In this document: piece after piece, positions 12,074-24,737 of the stretch
How positions within the stretch are numbered: the stretch's first letter is position 1
How the letters are laid out: every line of letters begins with the position of its first letter
NCBI GenBank assembly: GCA_032622095.1
Contig: CP136064.1
Span: 111,340,004-111,404,003, forward strand
Origin: Siphonodentalium dalli
Taxonomy: Eukaryota > Mollusca > Scaphopoda > Gadilida > Siphonodentaliidae
Direction of reading: 5' to 3'
DNA length: 64,000 bases
Translations under genes and position numbers: made by a program
The notes under the pieces: generated by a model
What the model saw: only the letters and a program-made list of their open reading frames with translations
Told to the model about the DNA's origin: nothing
Databases searched by the model: none

Positions 12074-13285
12074 TCGCAAGGACGCTGTTCATATGAGCGA
12101 TTGATTTCAATTTGATCATCATTGGCGGCTTATCATCAGTGATCGCACATGCTAAACGGCACACGCCAATCAATCTTGACAAGATATTTGACCAATTATG
12201 TGAATGTTCTATCAGTAATAGTTGATTCAGTTGTAAAATGCCGGCCAGTCGGAGTTATCCTCAGTCGAAAAAGCGGGAATTAATTGTCTTGTGGTTGGCA
12301 GGAATAGCACACAAACGTGCTTTGCGCCAAATAAGATTCTGGGTTCATCCGATTTGTCAAAAAATAAATAATTCCCGGCTGAATTGTCTATCAGTTGTAA
12401 ATATTCAGACCATATGGATTACAGGATCTTAATATTTCCAACAATTGGACATTGTCGGTACCAGTTATAGGCAAATGGCAACATATATATATAGATATAA
12501 GGGGATTGGGTGAATAGCATTTAAAGCGGTTTCAAAAATACCCCAAGCGAAAAATGTCAACCCATATAGAAGTAAAATGTGTGTAAAACTTTGAGATTAT
12601 TTTCGACAAAATATACACATAATGTTGAAACAGACACGCTGTCAATCAAACATACAATTATCGATTGATCAAATGTCGTCATAAATTCGTCGCTTTTTAT
12701 TGGCTAGTGATTAGTTTGCACGCACTGATCAGTCGCTCCACTGTACCATCGTATGTACACGTGTTCCAGATATATTTCGGTTGCAACACGAGCTGTTAGT
12801 TCGGGAAACTTCATATCTTTGAAAATGTTAGCACGATCAAGTCTTGCTGATTTATCTGGGTACTTATGCACTGAGGTACTGTATAGGAATGTTGATGCAA
12901 CACCGGTTTTATATTGCATGAAGTATCAAATAGTTCTGTCACTTCTTTTGCAGAAAGTAATCAAGAAATTTGGGTTATATCGAGAAATAACTTCCATGGC
13001 TAAATTGTTGACGACTAATTGGTTTTTATATAATTCCGTGTATTGACAGCTTATGATTAAATTTTGCATTGACAATATGTCGGCCACTCTTCCAGAAGTA
13101 TAGTTTCGCCAGACGCCCCAAACGTATTTGTAAATAAAGGTCAGCCTTGTTGATTTCGTTTGACCGACCAATGGAGATGATGAAAATGAAGTTTCTGTTC
13201 AGCTGGATGCGTGGTTGACATGTGTTTTTTCCCCAGCACGACTTAATTCTCTCTCGAAAAGAACGTATCTTATGTTATGGAAATA

Positions 13286-14179
13286 CTAGCAGTGTGACCC
13301 GACGTTGCCCATGTTGCTGTGGAACTCTCTGAGGACATTTGATGGGAATAGAGAATCCGCTCGAGTCAGGAATGGGAGAGGGAATGGGCGACCAAAATTG
13401 ATAGCAATATATGTTTAGCGCCATATAGATATATATTCTTCTCCATGATATGTAGAATATAATCGTGTAGTTTAAAAGGACGCCACATTTGAGTCGTTGT
13501 GGTCAGGGATGGGGAGGGGAGGGAGACTTACGTTGATAAGAATGTTTTAGTCGCCGATTTCCACAGATTTTATAAGTAGTCATCTCTATGATACGGGGAA
13601 TCTAATGATGTGGTTTAAGGAAACCAAAGTGCCCCTATTTGAGTCAGTGGTGGGGAGGATTGGGTATACAATTTATGAGAATAACACTTTGAGCAAGAGT
13701 CCGTATACCATGGATATAACTGTATATAAGTTTGGTTGATATCTGCGTCTAAAATCATTATTTTAGAATTTTGTGCCCACATCATCTGATCCACACGGCA
13801 ACAATTTGGCGTCTTTAAACCATACGATTAGATTCCTCGTACCATGGTGAAGAATATGTATCTATTTGGTAGATATCTTTGCCAAACATATTTAGTTTTA
13901 TCAAATTTGGCACCCTCCCCTCCCCAACCCTGGATTTAAACAACACCATTAGACTCCACAAATCATGGAGATAATTGTGTTTAAGTTTGGTGGAAATCGG
14001 CGACAAAAATGTCATCGGTGTTGTTGCTCTTCCCCCTTTTTATGTTCCTGGCACCTACCGCGCCACTTTAGAATATTTTGACCTGCACCATGATCTTCCT
14101 CGTAAACTGTTGCCCTGATCCCCGTTAATGTCTATAGAACACAGACAGACAGGCATGCATCCGCAAATATAGATATAGA
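13286..14179 (-). mobile_element. Helitron-like (HINE/pearl-type) element
   Basis: On the minus strand it runs from TCTATATCTATATTTGCGG, followed within 40 bp by a GTCTGTCTGTCTG microsatellite, through degenerate tandem units of about 150 bp (each with a GGGGAGGG/ATATGATGT-type core) to GGCAACGTCGGGTCACACTG and terminal CTAG, followed by T. A 5' TC, an internal microsatellite near the 5' end, a tandem core and a 3' CTAG after a short stem are the hallmarks of Helentron-associated elements described in molluscs (established knowledge). No coding capacity. Confidence 0.6.
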
Positions 14180-14529
14180 TATCGGCGAAACTAGACGTTT
14201 TAACCAATATACCAGGATTGAATTATGGGAAATAAATCTTGTTAAAATTAACTTTATATGCTATTACCGAAATCATTGCACGTGTTATGGAATTTGTCTT
14301 CAAAGGTTTCGGTTACGACTGCATAAACTTTATCGTCTAGGAAATCTCTCAATGTCCCTAAGATATAGATGTTAATATTCCAAGTCAGATGAGTGGTTTA
14401 TATCTCTATTTATTATATGCTTATCCATAAACTAGCGGAAAATTAACGAAACGTAAATCGTCGTATGTATCTCTTAGAAGCTACAGAGAAATCGCAATTT
14501 GTTATTTCATTGTAGCTGTTCATTATTTC

Positions 14530-14600
14530 ACTGTAGCTCGGGGGGGGGGGTTTTGTTTATGAGACATGAGGTTAGGGGGGGTGGGTGGGTGGGTACCAGA
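14530..14600 (+). other. G-quadruplex-forming tract
   Basis: A G run at about 14540-14550 is followed at 14574-14594 by GGGGGGGTGGGTGGGTGGG, four G runs separated by single T. This fits the canonical intramolecular G-quadruplex pattern with the shortest loops. The function, if any, is unknown. Confidence 0.7.
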
Positions 14601-16190
14601 GGCCGGAAACAGTTTTTGACCACTTTTTTTTCATTGACTTATTTTCAACTGTTTTAAACATGTTTGTTTATATGTTGTGGCTTGTTGCAATATGAGAAGC
14701 ACTAATGCATTCAATATTGTTATAATTACCCCCATAAGTTGATATAAAATGGAAAAATAGTGAGTATTGTGGGGGTGGGTCCCAAAATTTTCATAGATTT
14801 TTTTGCGCGCAATTTTTTTTATTGTGTCTGTTTCAGCTTGCTCAGCAGTTTTTATATTGAAAATTGTCTAGTTCACGGTGTAGTTCAATAAAAAAATACG
14901 TCAGATAGCTCTAGGGTAGGGTGAACTTAATGCAGTCTGACAATATCAGCTAACACCTCATGACAGAATATTACAATAATTTTTATACTTCATGACAGTC
15001 TCTTTACTCATACAGTTAGTTGATGCATGAGTGTAATGTATGAAATAAGTATTTGTATCAGTGTTTGTATACTAAAATTGATTATTCTCATAATGTATCA
15101 GAATAATGTATAGTTAATAATATATAGTAGACACAGGTAGACATTTAATAGTAAATCAAGAGTACAGTCGGTATACTGTAAACAGAAGACCAAATTGGAG
15201 TTATCTTCCCTACACCAACACAATTAAATGACGTTACGCTTACAGTGACCTCGTCTCCACGGTCACATGTCACTAAAGTGCACATCCGTGTATATGAATT
15301 TGTCACTAAATTGACCATCCGCGTTCAAACTCAAAGGGTTAAACATTATTTTAGGCCTAGTCCCAAGTCGTAATGCGAGGTCGGATCGGTGGTCATGCAG
15401 GCATACATAAAAGCTAATTCGTACACTGGTTTATATGCACATTTTCCTTTTTGGTATTACTATAGGCTCTAGGCCTACTAGTTGATGCTGGTTGATGTCT
15501 GAAAAAAAGATAAATTTAATTTTGTGTAATTTTTCATTCTATTATAGGCCCTAACACTGGCCCTAGTTATTTTTTGTTGTTATTCCAGGGGATTCAACAT
15601 ATTTTTCATCTACTCACACCGATGAATAGGCTGGGTATAAATTTACCAATATAATCACATCATATTCTACCTTTGTTGATTGCTTAGAGTTCACTTTAGT
15701 TGAGATTATCGCTGATTACTGCTGATTATCGCATAATTATCAGCCAAGAAAATATTTGTCTTGCACATGTTTGTAAACAGGAAGTAACATTTAATTTGGT
15801 CTTTCAAAGAAGGGACAAATATAGAGCGGTTGGTCGTTTTTACAGAGGGGACCAACATAAAGCTTTGGGGTTTTGGGGTGGGTGTCTAAAATTTTATGAA
15901 AAAAAAATGCAAGAAAGGGTGGGTGGGTGTAAAAAAATGGCAATGTAAAAAAAACACCCCCACGTCTCGCAACTTTTTTACGCACCCCCCCCCTGTGTAG
16001 CTTGCAGAATAACGCCATGGCGTCATTACATCATTTGATAGCGGTTTTCTAGATATCAAGCTGATCTGTGTCAGAACGTTGTGTGTTGCTTTGGAATCGT
16101 GTTTTTTTTTTATTTGTTGTGCTACTAAGAGTGAGAATGCTGCATAATTTAGCAACTAAAGCATTAACAAGGCGAATATAATAAAAAGAA
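14600..16190. other. No gene; G/T- and A-rich low complexity
   Basis: Contains GGGGTGGGT tracts near 14770 and 15870-15930 and a run of A/C near 15940-15990. Possible splice acceptors near 14834 and 15584 lead to short frames without domain character. No mobile element recognised. Confidence 0.4.
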
Positions 16191-16196
16191 CACCTT

Positions 16197-16346
16197 CCGT
16201 TTTTGTTTGAATACCTGAAACATCTCATTCGTGTCTGGAAAGAAATATCGAATTTTCACTCGCGGCTTGCACAGCCGCTTGTGAAAATTAAATATTTCTT
16301 TCCAGACCCTCATGATATATATTTCGGTATTCAAACAAAAACTGTA
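16197..16346. mobile_element. Hairpin MITE of about 150 bp
   Basis: CCGTTTTTGTTTGAATACC at the left and GGTATTCAAACAAAAAC at the right are inverted; inner arms TCTGGAAAGAAATAT and ATATTTCTTTCCAGA also pair. The central GCGGCTTGCACAGCCGC closes the hairpin. Confidence 0.75.
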
Positions 16347-16349
16347 GGT

Positions 16350-17290
16350 AAAAAATCCACCTCACACAGTCATCCCTATAGGGCACATTGAAGCGATCGA
16401 CACCTGGAAGACAAACGATAAACTTGTCCAGATACACGAATCAAGTCGCAGTATTATTGGGATCAGAAACAGATTCGTTATCGCCGAATGGTTTAATTCC
16501 ATGTCATAATGCGTCATACAACTATCTACGTATACATAAGTTGACTTAAATGCGATATCTCTGTTTATTTCGGCCAATTTGGCCGTTTACTTCATGTCTG
16601 TATTTCATCTGACGTGTGTGTCGAATAAATGATGTGGAGGATTTATGTAAATGTTAGCCCAAACTACATTTCCAAGTAACGATGGTTTTGTTGTTTATTT
16701 TGAGGAATAATACCGCGTCAGATGAATTCAGCCCAAATATGTTAACAGTTGTCGTGTAAAACATTCGGCAGTAGGTTAGCGTTATTTAGTATTTGTGGAT
16801 GTCCTTTAACATGGGGAAAATAGACTACTGCGCTTGAACGAGCATGTAAATTTGTCGTTTTTAATGTATAGCAACTTGATAATCAATAACAGAGGCATTC
16901 TCTGTCAAATATGGTCGCTCTATTTACGGTATTAATTGCGGAACTTTCTAAAGTAAACAACGCGTAAACGGATACATACGGTAAATTATAGAAGGTGCCG
17001 GAATCGGCCTAATCGCCCCAGGGCCAACTCGCCCCAGTCGACGTGTGTCAATTCGGTACCTACTATAACATGTACCCGAGGATGAGTCCGGCTCGGAATA
17101 AAATATGTATACGGGTGTTATATAGCGTTTTGTCCGTTGTTCCTCAATGAATATTATTGAAATTTGGTGTATATGTCCGGGCTGGGATATGGAATACAAC
17201 AACGTGTGAATTGTTTTTAAATTTACAAATTTGTTGATTTTATTCATTTTTTTTTCGTTCTGAAAACACACTATAAAGTGTATATAATAT
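16350..17290. other. No recognisable feature
   Basis: Only short chance frames on both strands, including a 121-codon minus frame without domain character. Confidence 0.35.
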
Positions 17291-17600
17291 AATAACGAAC
17301 ACGAGACATACATAATTTATAAACTGTTAACAAAAGATATCAAATTCAATACATGACAAAGATGACTCAGTGGGGTTTATAAAGTGAACATACAAAGATT
17401 GAGGTAAGAATCTTTTTAAGGAATGCAACTTTATTTAATGATAATAAACACATAAATTAAAATAACAAACATGAGACATACATAATTTATAAACTGTTAA
17501 CAAAAGATATCAAACTCAATACATGACAAAGATATTTGACTCAGTGAAGTTTATAAAGTGAACATAAAAATATTAAGGTAAGAATCTTTTTAAGCATTAC
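17290..17600 (+). repeat. Tandem duplication, period about 171 bp
   Basis: A block of about 130 bp (AACACGAGACATACATAATT... through GGTAAGAATCTTTTTAAG) at 17299-17420 recurs at 17469-17595 with few differences. Confidence 0.8.
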
Positions 17601-18960
17601 CAAACCGTTTAGCACAGACCACAGTCCACTTCACTCATCCGATCATCACCAAACTTTATATTTATCTTGATATTGATCTATCAGATGAGAGCTATCAAAT
17701 ATTTTTTTAATTTCATAGAAAAAAATGGTCGCCAGCGGCCATATTGCATTTACGTTATATGTTATCGCGTTATATGTCGATATCTAGTATTACTTAGAAA
17801 TTTCACCTTTCCAGATTCATAATTGCTCCATTGACTGTAACAGATGAAATTATTCCCCTCTTCGGATAGAGTGTCACTGAAACTTTATTTTGTCAGACTG
17901 TCTGTATAATCACTGATTATATATGGCAATAATCTGTAATAAGATGTAGCACTATTTTATTTTATATTTACACGCAGTGCTGTTTTTATACAACAATTCT
18001 AATCCCCCCTAGATCATCATGTGATCGACCATACATCGCGCGAGGACCTGGTTGAATTAAGGGGGGTTTTATGGATCACTTCTGTCCTCAAGCTAGATTA
18101 TACTTATGACATTTAATGGCATGTACTAACGTGGAGGGTTAGATATGCTTGAGAAACCACCACTCTTTAATTCACACCAAGTTCTCAGCTGTCATGAACC
18201 CATAGCCATGATATATGGTTTATTTTATGTATACTAGTAATATAGTTATTTTCAGTACCTTTATATACCAGTACTGTGTATAACAATGCATATAAATCAA
18301 TCCATGTATACATGTATATTGATTCAACGGATTCAGTGGTTTTGTCCATCAGTCTATCAAATTTGCGGAGAAAACATGGCCACAAGCAGTACACCCTGCT
18401 AAATTTCGAATTTGAATCAATTGGCGCACCCTGCAGCCAGCTTTTATTGGAGAACTTTTCTCATGTGGATATTTTGGGTCACCGCTAGATGTGAGCCATA
18501 TTTTGTTCTCAAACTGTCCTTGTGAAGACATCACTGCCAGCGGTGATCTTCAATTTTACTATTTTTATGGCTAAATAATTTGGTTGATCCTACAGACGAC
18601 ACCCCTTGTCCGATCGTCACCAGATTCCACAATGATCTTCTGGATAACCAGGTTGAGAGTAATCTAATTTTCCCGAATTTCGTTAAAAAACATTACCACA
18701 GGCAGCAATTTGGTATCTTACTCTTTGATCCTCTTTTGCATGACTGAATTGTTTAGCAACTGTACAGACATGTCCCTCATCTGATAGTCACCAAACTTCA
18801 TATTGATCTTCGGGCTGACAACTAGATGGGAGCTATCGAATGCTTTGAATTTTTTTGGAAAACATTGTCGCCAGCAGTCATCTTCTATTTTGGTTTTTAT
18901 ATACATGTATATCTCTTCATGCGGATAGCCAGTATTACGTAGGTACTTCAACTTTCCGCA
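17600..18960. repeat. Degenerate dispersed repeat units
   Basis: Three regions (17630-17820, about 18340-18560, 18740-18960) share words such as CACCAAACTT.ATATT.ATCTT, GAGCTATC.AAT and GTCGCCAGC.G.CATCTT. They are diverged copies of one repeat of about 230 bp. No gene is present; the frames across them are short and inconsistent. Confidence 0.5.
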
Positions 18961-19137
18961 TTCCTGTCATCATTTGAAATATAAAAATTTACCTGATACA
19001 TGCACCCTTCAAAATTTGTTTCGTCGTATCTATTTTAATGACCCGCATGGTAATATTGATACAGATATATTTGTCAAACATTTCTTTGTACAATATACAG
19101 GTATTTAGTTTGTAACTAAATCTAGAAATATATAATA

Positions 19138-19637
19138 GTAGCTGGTGGACCCGACTTCGTCCGGGAGGTTCCCCTCTGATTTTCGGAGAATTGCGCGATT
19201 TAACCTTGAATTGACTATTTTAAAGGTGAAGGTCATGTCGGGGTCACGATTTCACCCGTCCAAAACACTTCCCGGACAAAAGTCACGACAAAAGTACCCG
19301 TCGAAATCCGCCCGGCTTTACCCGATTTGACCTTGAATTGACAATTTTGAATGTCAAGATCAGGTCAGGGTCATGATTTGACCCACCCGAAACACTCCTG
19401 GGACAAAAGTAACAGTAGGTATCAAATTTCGTTGAAATACTTCCGTTTTACCAGATTTGACCTTGAATTGATCTTTTTGAATGTCAAAGTCAGGTCGGGA
19501 TCAAGATTTGACCCGTCCAAAATACTCCCTGGAAATAATCACCCCTAGGTATCAAATTTCGTCAAATCTGTCAGGCAGTTTTCCCGGCCATAGCTAACAG
19601 ACAAACAGACAGACAAATGTCCAAAATATATATTAGA
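19138..19637 (-). mobile_element. Helitron-like element, minus array member 1
   Basis: On the minus strand it begins TCTAATATATATTTTGG, has a GTCTGTCTGTTTGTCTG microsatellite, then tandem units with TCAAGGTCAAATCGGG, and ends near CCGGACGAAGTCGGGTCCAC with a degraded CTAG at 19138. It directly abuts the next element. Confidence 0.65.
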
Positions 19638-20131
19638 CTAGCCGATGAGCTCGACGTTGTCCGGGCTATTCAAAAACCAAATTTCAAGTCCGGGCTATTC
19701 AAAAAGAAATTTCAAGTCGATAGCTCTACCCGTTTCCGAGATCTGGTCTGCGCATGCGCGAAGCTGGCGTCGCGCGAAGCTGGCGTCGCACGGGCTCGGC
19801 GACCCGATAAAATTCGTATCCGGGGCAAGATACATTCACATACCAAATTTCAAGTCGATAGCGCCACCCGTTTCCGAGATCTCGTCTGCGCATGCGCGAA
19901 GCTGGCGTCGCACGGGCTCGGCGACCCGATAAAATTCGTATTCGGGGCAAGATACATTCACATAGCAAATTTCAAGTCGATAGCTCCACCCGTTTCCGAG
20001 ATCTCGTCTGCGCACGGGCGTAGCACGGGCTCGCCAATACGATAACGACCACCGCCTGGTCAAACTACACACACGTACCAAGTTTCGTCCTGATCGGTCG
20101 AGAATCGTAGATTTGTATAAATGACATACAT

Positions 20132-20172
<41 letters not shown>

Positions 20173-20194
20173 GGTCTTAAAAATATATATGAGA
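19638..20194 (-). mobile_element. Helitron-like element, minus array member 2
   Basis: Minus-strand copy: TCTCATATATATTTTTAAGACC, a (GTCT)n microsatellite at about 20131-20168, then tandem units with a 122-bp period (starts near 19991 and 19869; the third, near 19731, is 138 bp because a 16-bp GCGAAGCTGGCGTCGC word is duplicated), ending GACAACGTCGAGCTCATCGG and CTAG at 19638-19641. Frames through the unit are shadows. Confidence 0.75.
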
Positions 20195-20580
20195 CTAGCT
20201 GATGTACTCGACTTCGTTCGGGCTAGTTGGGGATTGTTTTGTGATCGCCTCCATCTGGACAGTACCCAGTATATACAGCGTCTGGCCAAACTATTGTTCA
20301 ATTGGTCCAGAAACATGCCTATATCAGCACGTTCGAGAACATGGTCCCACGTGAAATTGGACCCGTCCATATTTCTCCCGGGATCGAAGTAGTCCTACAC
20401 ACAAATGTTTAGTCGGATCGGTCAAGGTCCAGAACATGCATATGAGCGAGGTCAAGTTGACACGTTAAATACCAAATTCGAGCAGTGTTAGAGTCTATAA
20501 CACATACACACATGCATTCATGCATACACACATACATACATACAGACAGGTGTTTCAAAATGTCGCATATATATAATCGA
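20195..20580 (-). mobile_element. Helitron-like element, minus array member 3
   Basis: CTAG at 20195-20198 marks the 3' end on the minus strand (CGAACGAAGTCGAGTACATCAG before CTAG). The 5' end is TCGATTATATATATGCGACA near 20580, followed by a degenerate GTCTGTATGTATGT repeat. It abuts member 2 with no intervening base. Confidence 0.7.
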
Positions 20581-20584
20581 TAGC

Positions 20585-21140
20585 TACAACAATTCTATGG
20601 TAGATAGTTCACGGCCGACCTGATGCATGCATCTTAGTGTTCTTGTACCATGATCATGTACAATACTATAATATTAACGGTCATTGTGAAAAAAGTTGTT
20701 ACTCGCCACTGTTGGTTATAAAGGCACACTATGTGTATAAACGTTCCCATACGTTTTGAACGGGAAAGTGATATACCAACAGTAGGTACTACATTGTCGC
20801 GTTACAGTAACACCGGTAATAATCATTCCGTGCCAAAATATAGTTTCAAGTTTACACGTTAATAGTCAAAACGTTACATACACTTTCATACATCTGTGAT
20901 ATTATGTGACATCTGTGATATTATGTGACCAACAAATTTTATCATAAATTTCAATAGCTTTTTATACACAATCACAGTTCCCTCAGGTTTAATATCTCTT
21001 CGCCGGGTTACATGCAGTACTTGTGTAATTGAGTTGCCACGAGCTCCACGGAGCGTTGACACATTTCTTCCATGTCTTAAGTTCTAACTTTCTAATATTA
21101 TTCTTATCGGTAGAATATTGGAATAACCAAAATACACACT
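20585..21140. other. No recognisable feature
   Basis: A/T-rich sequence with a short direct repeat GTGATATTATGTGA near 20895-20925. No gene or element recognised. Confidence 0.35.
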
Positions 21141-21147
21141 TAGTGTT

Positions 21148-21242
21148 TCTGAATACCAAATTAACACCACTCGTGGGATTGATGATTTACGGCACGAGTT
21201 TAAATCATCAATCCCACTCGTGGTGTAAATTTGGTATTCTTT
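21148..21242. repeat. Hairpin with about 38-bp arms
   Basis: GAATACCAAATTAACACCAC...GGGATTGATGATTT is mirrored by AAATCATCAATCCC...GTGGTGTAAATTTGGTATTC across a 13-base loop. Confidence 0.85.
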
Positions 21243-21254
21243 TTATTATTGTTT

Positions 21255-21365
21255 TGCCGGTCTGTCGTTTGCTCAGATTTCCTGAATAACCCTTCCGATG
21301 AATACTGGTTTATTCCAGTGCATACATTTATAACTGAGTGGGACATCCATTTATTATAGACATAC
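21255..21365 (+). repeat. Partial copy of a dispersed repeat
   Basis: TTTCCTGAATAACCCTTCCGATGAAT...TTTATAACTGAGTGGGACATCCATTTA matches the right halves of 52145-52360 and 58770-58935. Confidence 0.6.
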
Positions 21366-21944
21366 GAAACATATATTTGTTTTCTGATTTAGAGGGCACC
21401 TTGATGTGATGCTATAATAAAACACTCTCCCCTTATTATAAATGTATTATCTCGACCATGGCCTTCGTCAGGCAGATAATTACATTTTCAAAAGGAAATC
21501 ATGAATAATGGAGAATAAATGGCTCACATTTATCGACATGCGAGAACTACCTAGATAAGATAAGATCAATTTGATTTAAAAGTCGGAAGTAATAAGCATT
21601 ATGTACAAACGCAGGCTCTGAAGAGTTTTTGACAGACTGAAGCACATACATCATTTGATCATTGATATACAACTGAAAGCGCCTGAAGTTTGAGGTTAGA
21701 TGTTTTCGATCTAAGTCTGTCTATTATCTATTTAAGTTACTGGTGAAGTATCGTACAGTAAGCTGGAGATTCTATATATGTTAGACGTCAATCTTCCATG
21801 GAACAGCGCGGCTGATATTTGTACATCGAACTATAACGCACGGATGTTGCGAATCGACGATTTTAGTTCGAACATGGTTATAGCTGATCTGATGGCATCT
21901 CAAGGTAGTGACAAGTGGAACACTTCGTGAGTAGGAGCTAATAT

Positions 21945-22075
21945 TATAAGTTATCGGGCGCTTTGTGGTCGGATATGGTGTCATGTGAGGCGAAGTGAGA
22001 TCAATATTGATCTCCCTGAGCCTCACAAGACACCGTATCCGACCACTATAAGCGCCCCGCTAATTATGTATTATG
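21945..22075. repeat. Palindromic MITE-like hairpin
   Basis: Arms GGGCGCTTTGTGGTCGGATA...GTGAGGC and GCCTCAC...TATCCGACCACTATAAGCGCCC form a hairpin of about 130 bp whose centre is ATCAATATTGAT. Confidence 0.8.
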
Positions 22076-22079
22076 TCAG

Positions 22080-24735
22080 CGGACACAATCCAGCATGTCC
22101 CTGTAATTAATCGTCTCTGTAATTTATTTTAATTTGGTAAGTTAAATGTGTCGTCTATGACCCACTGTGGGGGATATATTCCTGGAAAAGTCATCCCGGT
22201 CGAGCAAATGCCGATTCTGTTGCGAATTTGAAGAAAACAAATATATAAGGTAAGTTTAATAACATATTATGTTAATGTTTACATCTAGCGTCAACCGGGA
22301 CATGTTCCCGATCATTTAGTTGTCAAAAATAGGCCAGCAACATGTTGAAAACGGTGATCTATGTGTTCGCTCCGATTCCCGCCCTGTATGTTCGGTTGTC
22401 GCCCGAATAAGTTCAATTATCGCGCGAGCGATGCTCTTTAGATTTCGACTAGAAACGTCCAGTTTTCTAGCGATAAAGGTCTCCATGGGGCGACCATTTA
22501 TAGCTGTTGTCTTCAAAATCATGACGAGAGTATTAAAGGGGTAAGCAATTCGACTCTTTATGTGGTACACTTTTGGACAATGTTATCAAATGTTATCGAT
22601 GTTCTCAGTTTCCTGATATAAACATTATGAAAAAATTTCTACGTCTTTGTAATTACCAGTTTCGCGCCAGAAGTCGCACATTTTACTTTGAAATTGTGAT
22701 GATCGACAACTAGGTCAGTACTGTATATCGAATAGCATGGAAAGTAATGAATGATGATACAAGATACATGTATTTATTATGCTCGAATATTCCCCGACAT
22801 AGTTACTAAATTACTGTAAATTAAGGTAGTAGTACCCCCACTGACTACTATTACATGCGCACATTGTTTGGTGTATATAATGCACATGTACATGTATATT
22901 TTGTCTTGACATGCGTCGTTGTGTCCGGATCCCTATACTATTAAAATTATAGTTTGTAAATAAACTGCACAAGGGCGCATATATACAGTTATCTCTCTTT
23001 GGGCCAAACTCAATGCTCGGTGCTGAATCGTGTGGTCATATGGTCCATTTTATGATGTTTACAGAGATGTAGTACTATATGTTACCCAAACCTATATTGT
23101 ATACCCCAGGCACAGTGCGATATACATAGATTTGCAATCACAGGGAACACCGAATTATCAGATGTGATGTTTAGAGACCAGTATACTTGGATATTTGGGT
23201 GCATGGCTGACTGAACAAATATCGAATGTATGGTGGAATCAGGGGTTCCACTGGGGAAAATTTGTTACCTTTATATTCTGAGTTTGTGTCTGGAATCTAT
23301 AATGTTGGCTCTTGTGGGTAGTTGTTAGATTTAGTACTGAGATCTTTTGTAGTATAAGATACGAATTCGTAGTATTTAGACCATCACAATAGGACAATTT
23401 ACCGTCATATAGAACGACCGTGGAGCCAGAAAAATGAAGCACTTAACTGGATCACGGTAAACATTTATCCATGCATGCCAGGAATCAGAACGCTGGAAAT
23501 CAGAACACTCCGAAAACAGAATTGGAACGTATGGTAGTGTTACTTTGAAGGCAATATGCCAGGCTAAAATCCCGTATTTTGATCATTGATCATGTGATGC
23601 TTCGGGATAAACATAAGCAATTTGTTCTCCAAAAAAATTATCTCTTTCGCTTCGAAATTCACATTTGCAGACAATACTTTTCTTCTTTGTGTGTGGATTT
23701 GAGTGAGCAAAACCGTTGTAATTAGTTCATTGTGCTATATATGAGACTAAAGAATAAGAATGCGGAGAGTAAACTACCTTGGAAACAAGCGCTACCGCTT
23801 CAATATTATACCACAGAAGTTGATCCCTCGAAATACAACAATTGGTAAACATGGTCGTGGGAAATCGAGCAAATCTTTCGCGGAATCGGATCTTCTACAG
23901 TTTGGAATGGGAAGTTTGCTCGGGCAGAATGAGTTTTCGAGGAACAGATCCCCCAGAGTGCTATGGCCATTAACGTATAACGTCACAGTCCTGGGCATTA
24001 AACGTCAACGCATTGAATCAATGGCTAATCACCAGAAGTAGGACAACAAATTGAGTTTGATAGTTAATTTATGAGCCTTTAAAATTCCTCAAATATATCA
24101 CATGCGTGTTTCGGTACATGGTACTATGTCTTTAAATTCGCAGAAAATTATTTCCGACAGATATCCCTTTCTCTTGGTGCCAAAATACACAGAAAATATC
24201 CCGAGGCGACAGAGTTTTTTATTTCTGAAAAACAAGATGGTGGACAAGCACCTAATATTGATTTCATTTGGTGTCACTGACGCCATTATCGACCTAATAT
24301 GGGTTCATCCATCGTCACTGTTTATCATTAATCAAAAGCTTGATTCAGTCTAACGTTATCAGCCAGTATAATGTTCGTATGTAAAAAGGGCATTAACTGG
24401 GCAGTGATATCGTTTATTTCTGCATGAAACGGATCGGGAATAGTGTAATCATTGACTGAATCTAGGTTTGATACGAGAAATGTATCCAAAATAGTACTGG
24501 AATATTCGGTAAAATGTGTTGGGAATTTTATTATCTGTGATTATTATCACATGATGTTCGTGCACTCTAAATAGGTTTTTTATAACCTAGAAACATGTTA
24601 TTATTGTATAGAAAACATTTCTAGATATAAGAAAATCTGCTCCAGGTGGATAACGTTTTCTTGAATTATTTCTGAAATGAGAAAATACATATCAAAATAA
24701 GAAATATTTTCTTATCTTGAAAATCTTTTTTGGGC
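22080..24735. other. No gene recognised; long intron-like stretch
   Basis: Expected to hold the missing first half of lectin domain 1 if the gene is complete, but I could not find an exon with entry phase 1, exit phase 2 and CTLD-like cysteines here or back to 6.9 kb. Open frames near 22320-22544, 23760-24041 and 24102-24353 lack domain character. Confidence 0.4.
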
Positions 24736-24737
24736 AG

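Larger units (their letters stand above)
10690..12885 (+). repeat. Diverged direct repeat pair of about 220 bp
   Basis: Blocks 10690-10905 and 12630-12880 share GACACGCTGTCAATCAA, TCGATTGATCAA, a TGACGTCATAAAT-like stretch, ATTGGCTAGTG, ACACGTGTTCCAGATATATTT and ATGTTAGCACGATCAAGTCTTGCTGATTT. Promoter-like words (TGACGTCA, CCAAT in reverse) occur in both. The CR1-like relic lies between them. Either a transposon family or a duplicated segment. Confidence 0.7.

Noticed and set aside
19617-20081. Long frames with repeating peptides (FRDLVCACAKLAS) on both strands; also at 30928-31211, 33122-33397 and 34546-35291
   Set aside because: They are translations of the 122-bp tandem units of Helitron-like elements; both strands are open and the units drift in frame.
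19731-20110. CRISPR-like array of regular repeats
   Set aside because: The whole unit is repeated with no unique spacers; context is eukaryotic and the ends are Helitron-like.
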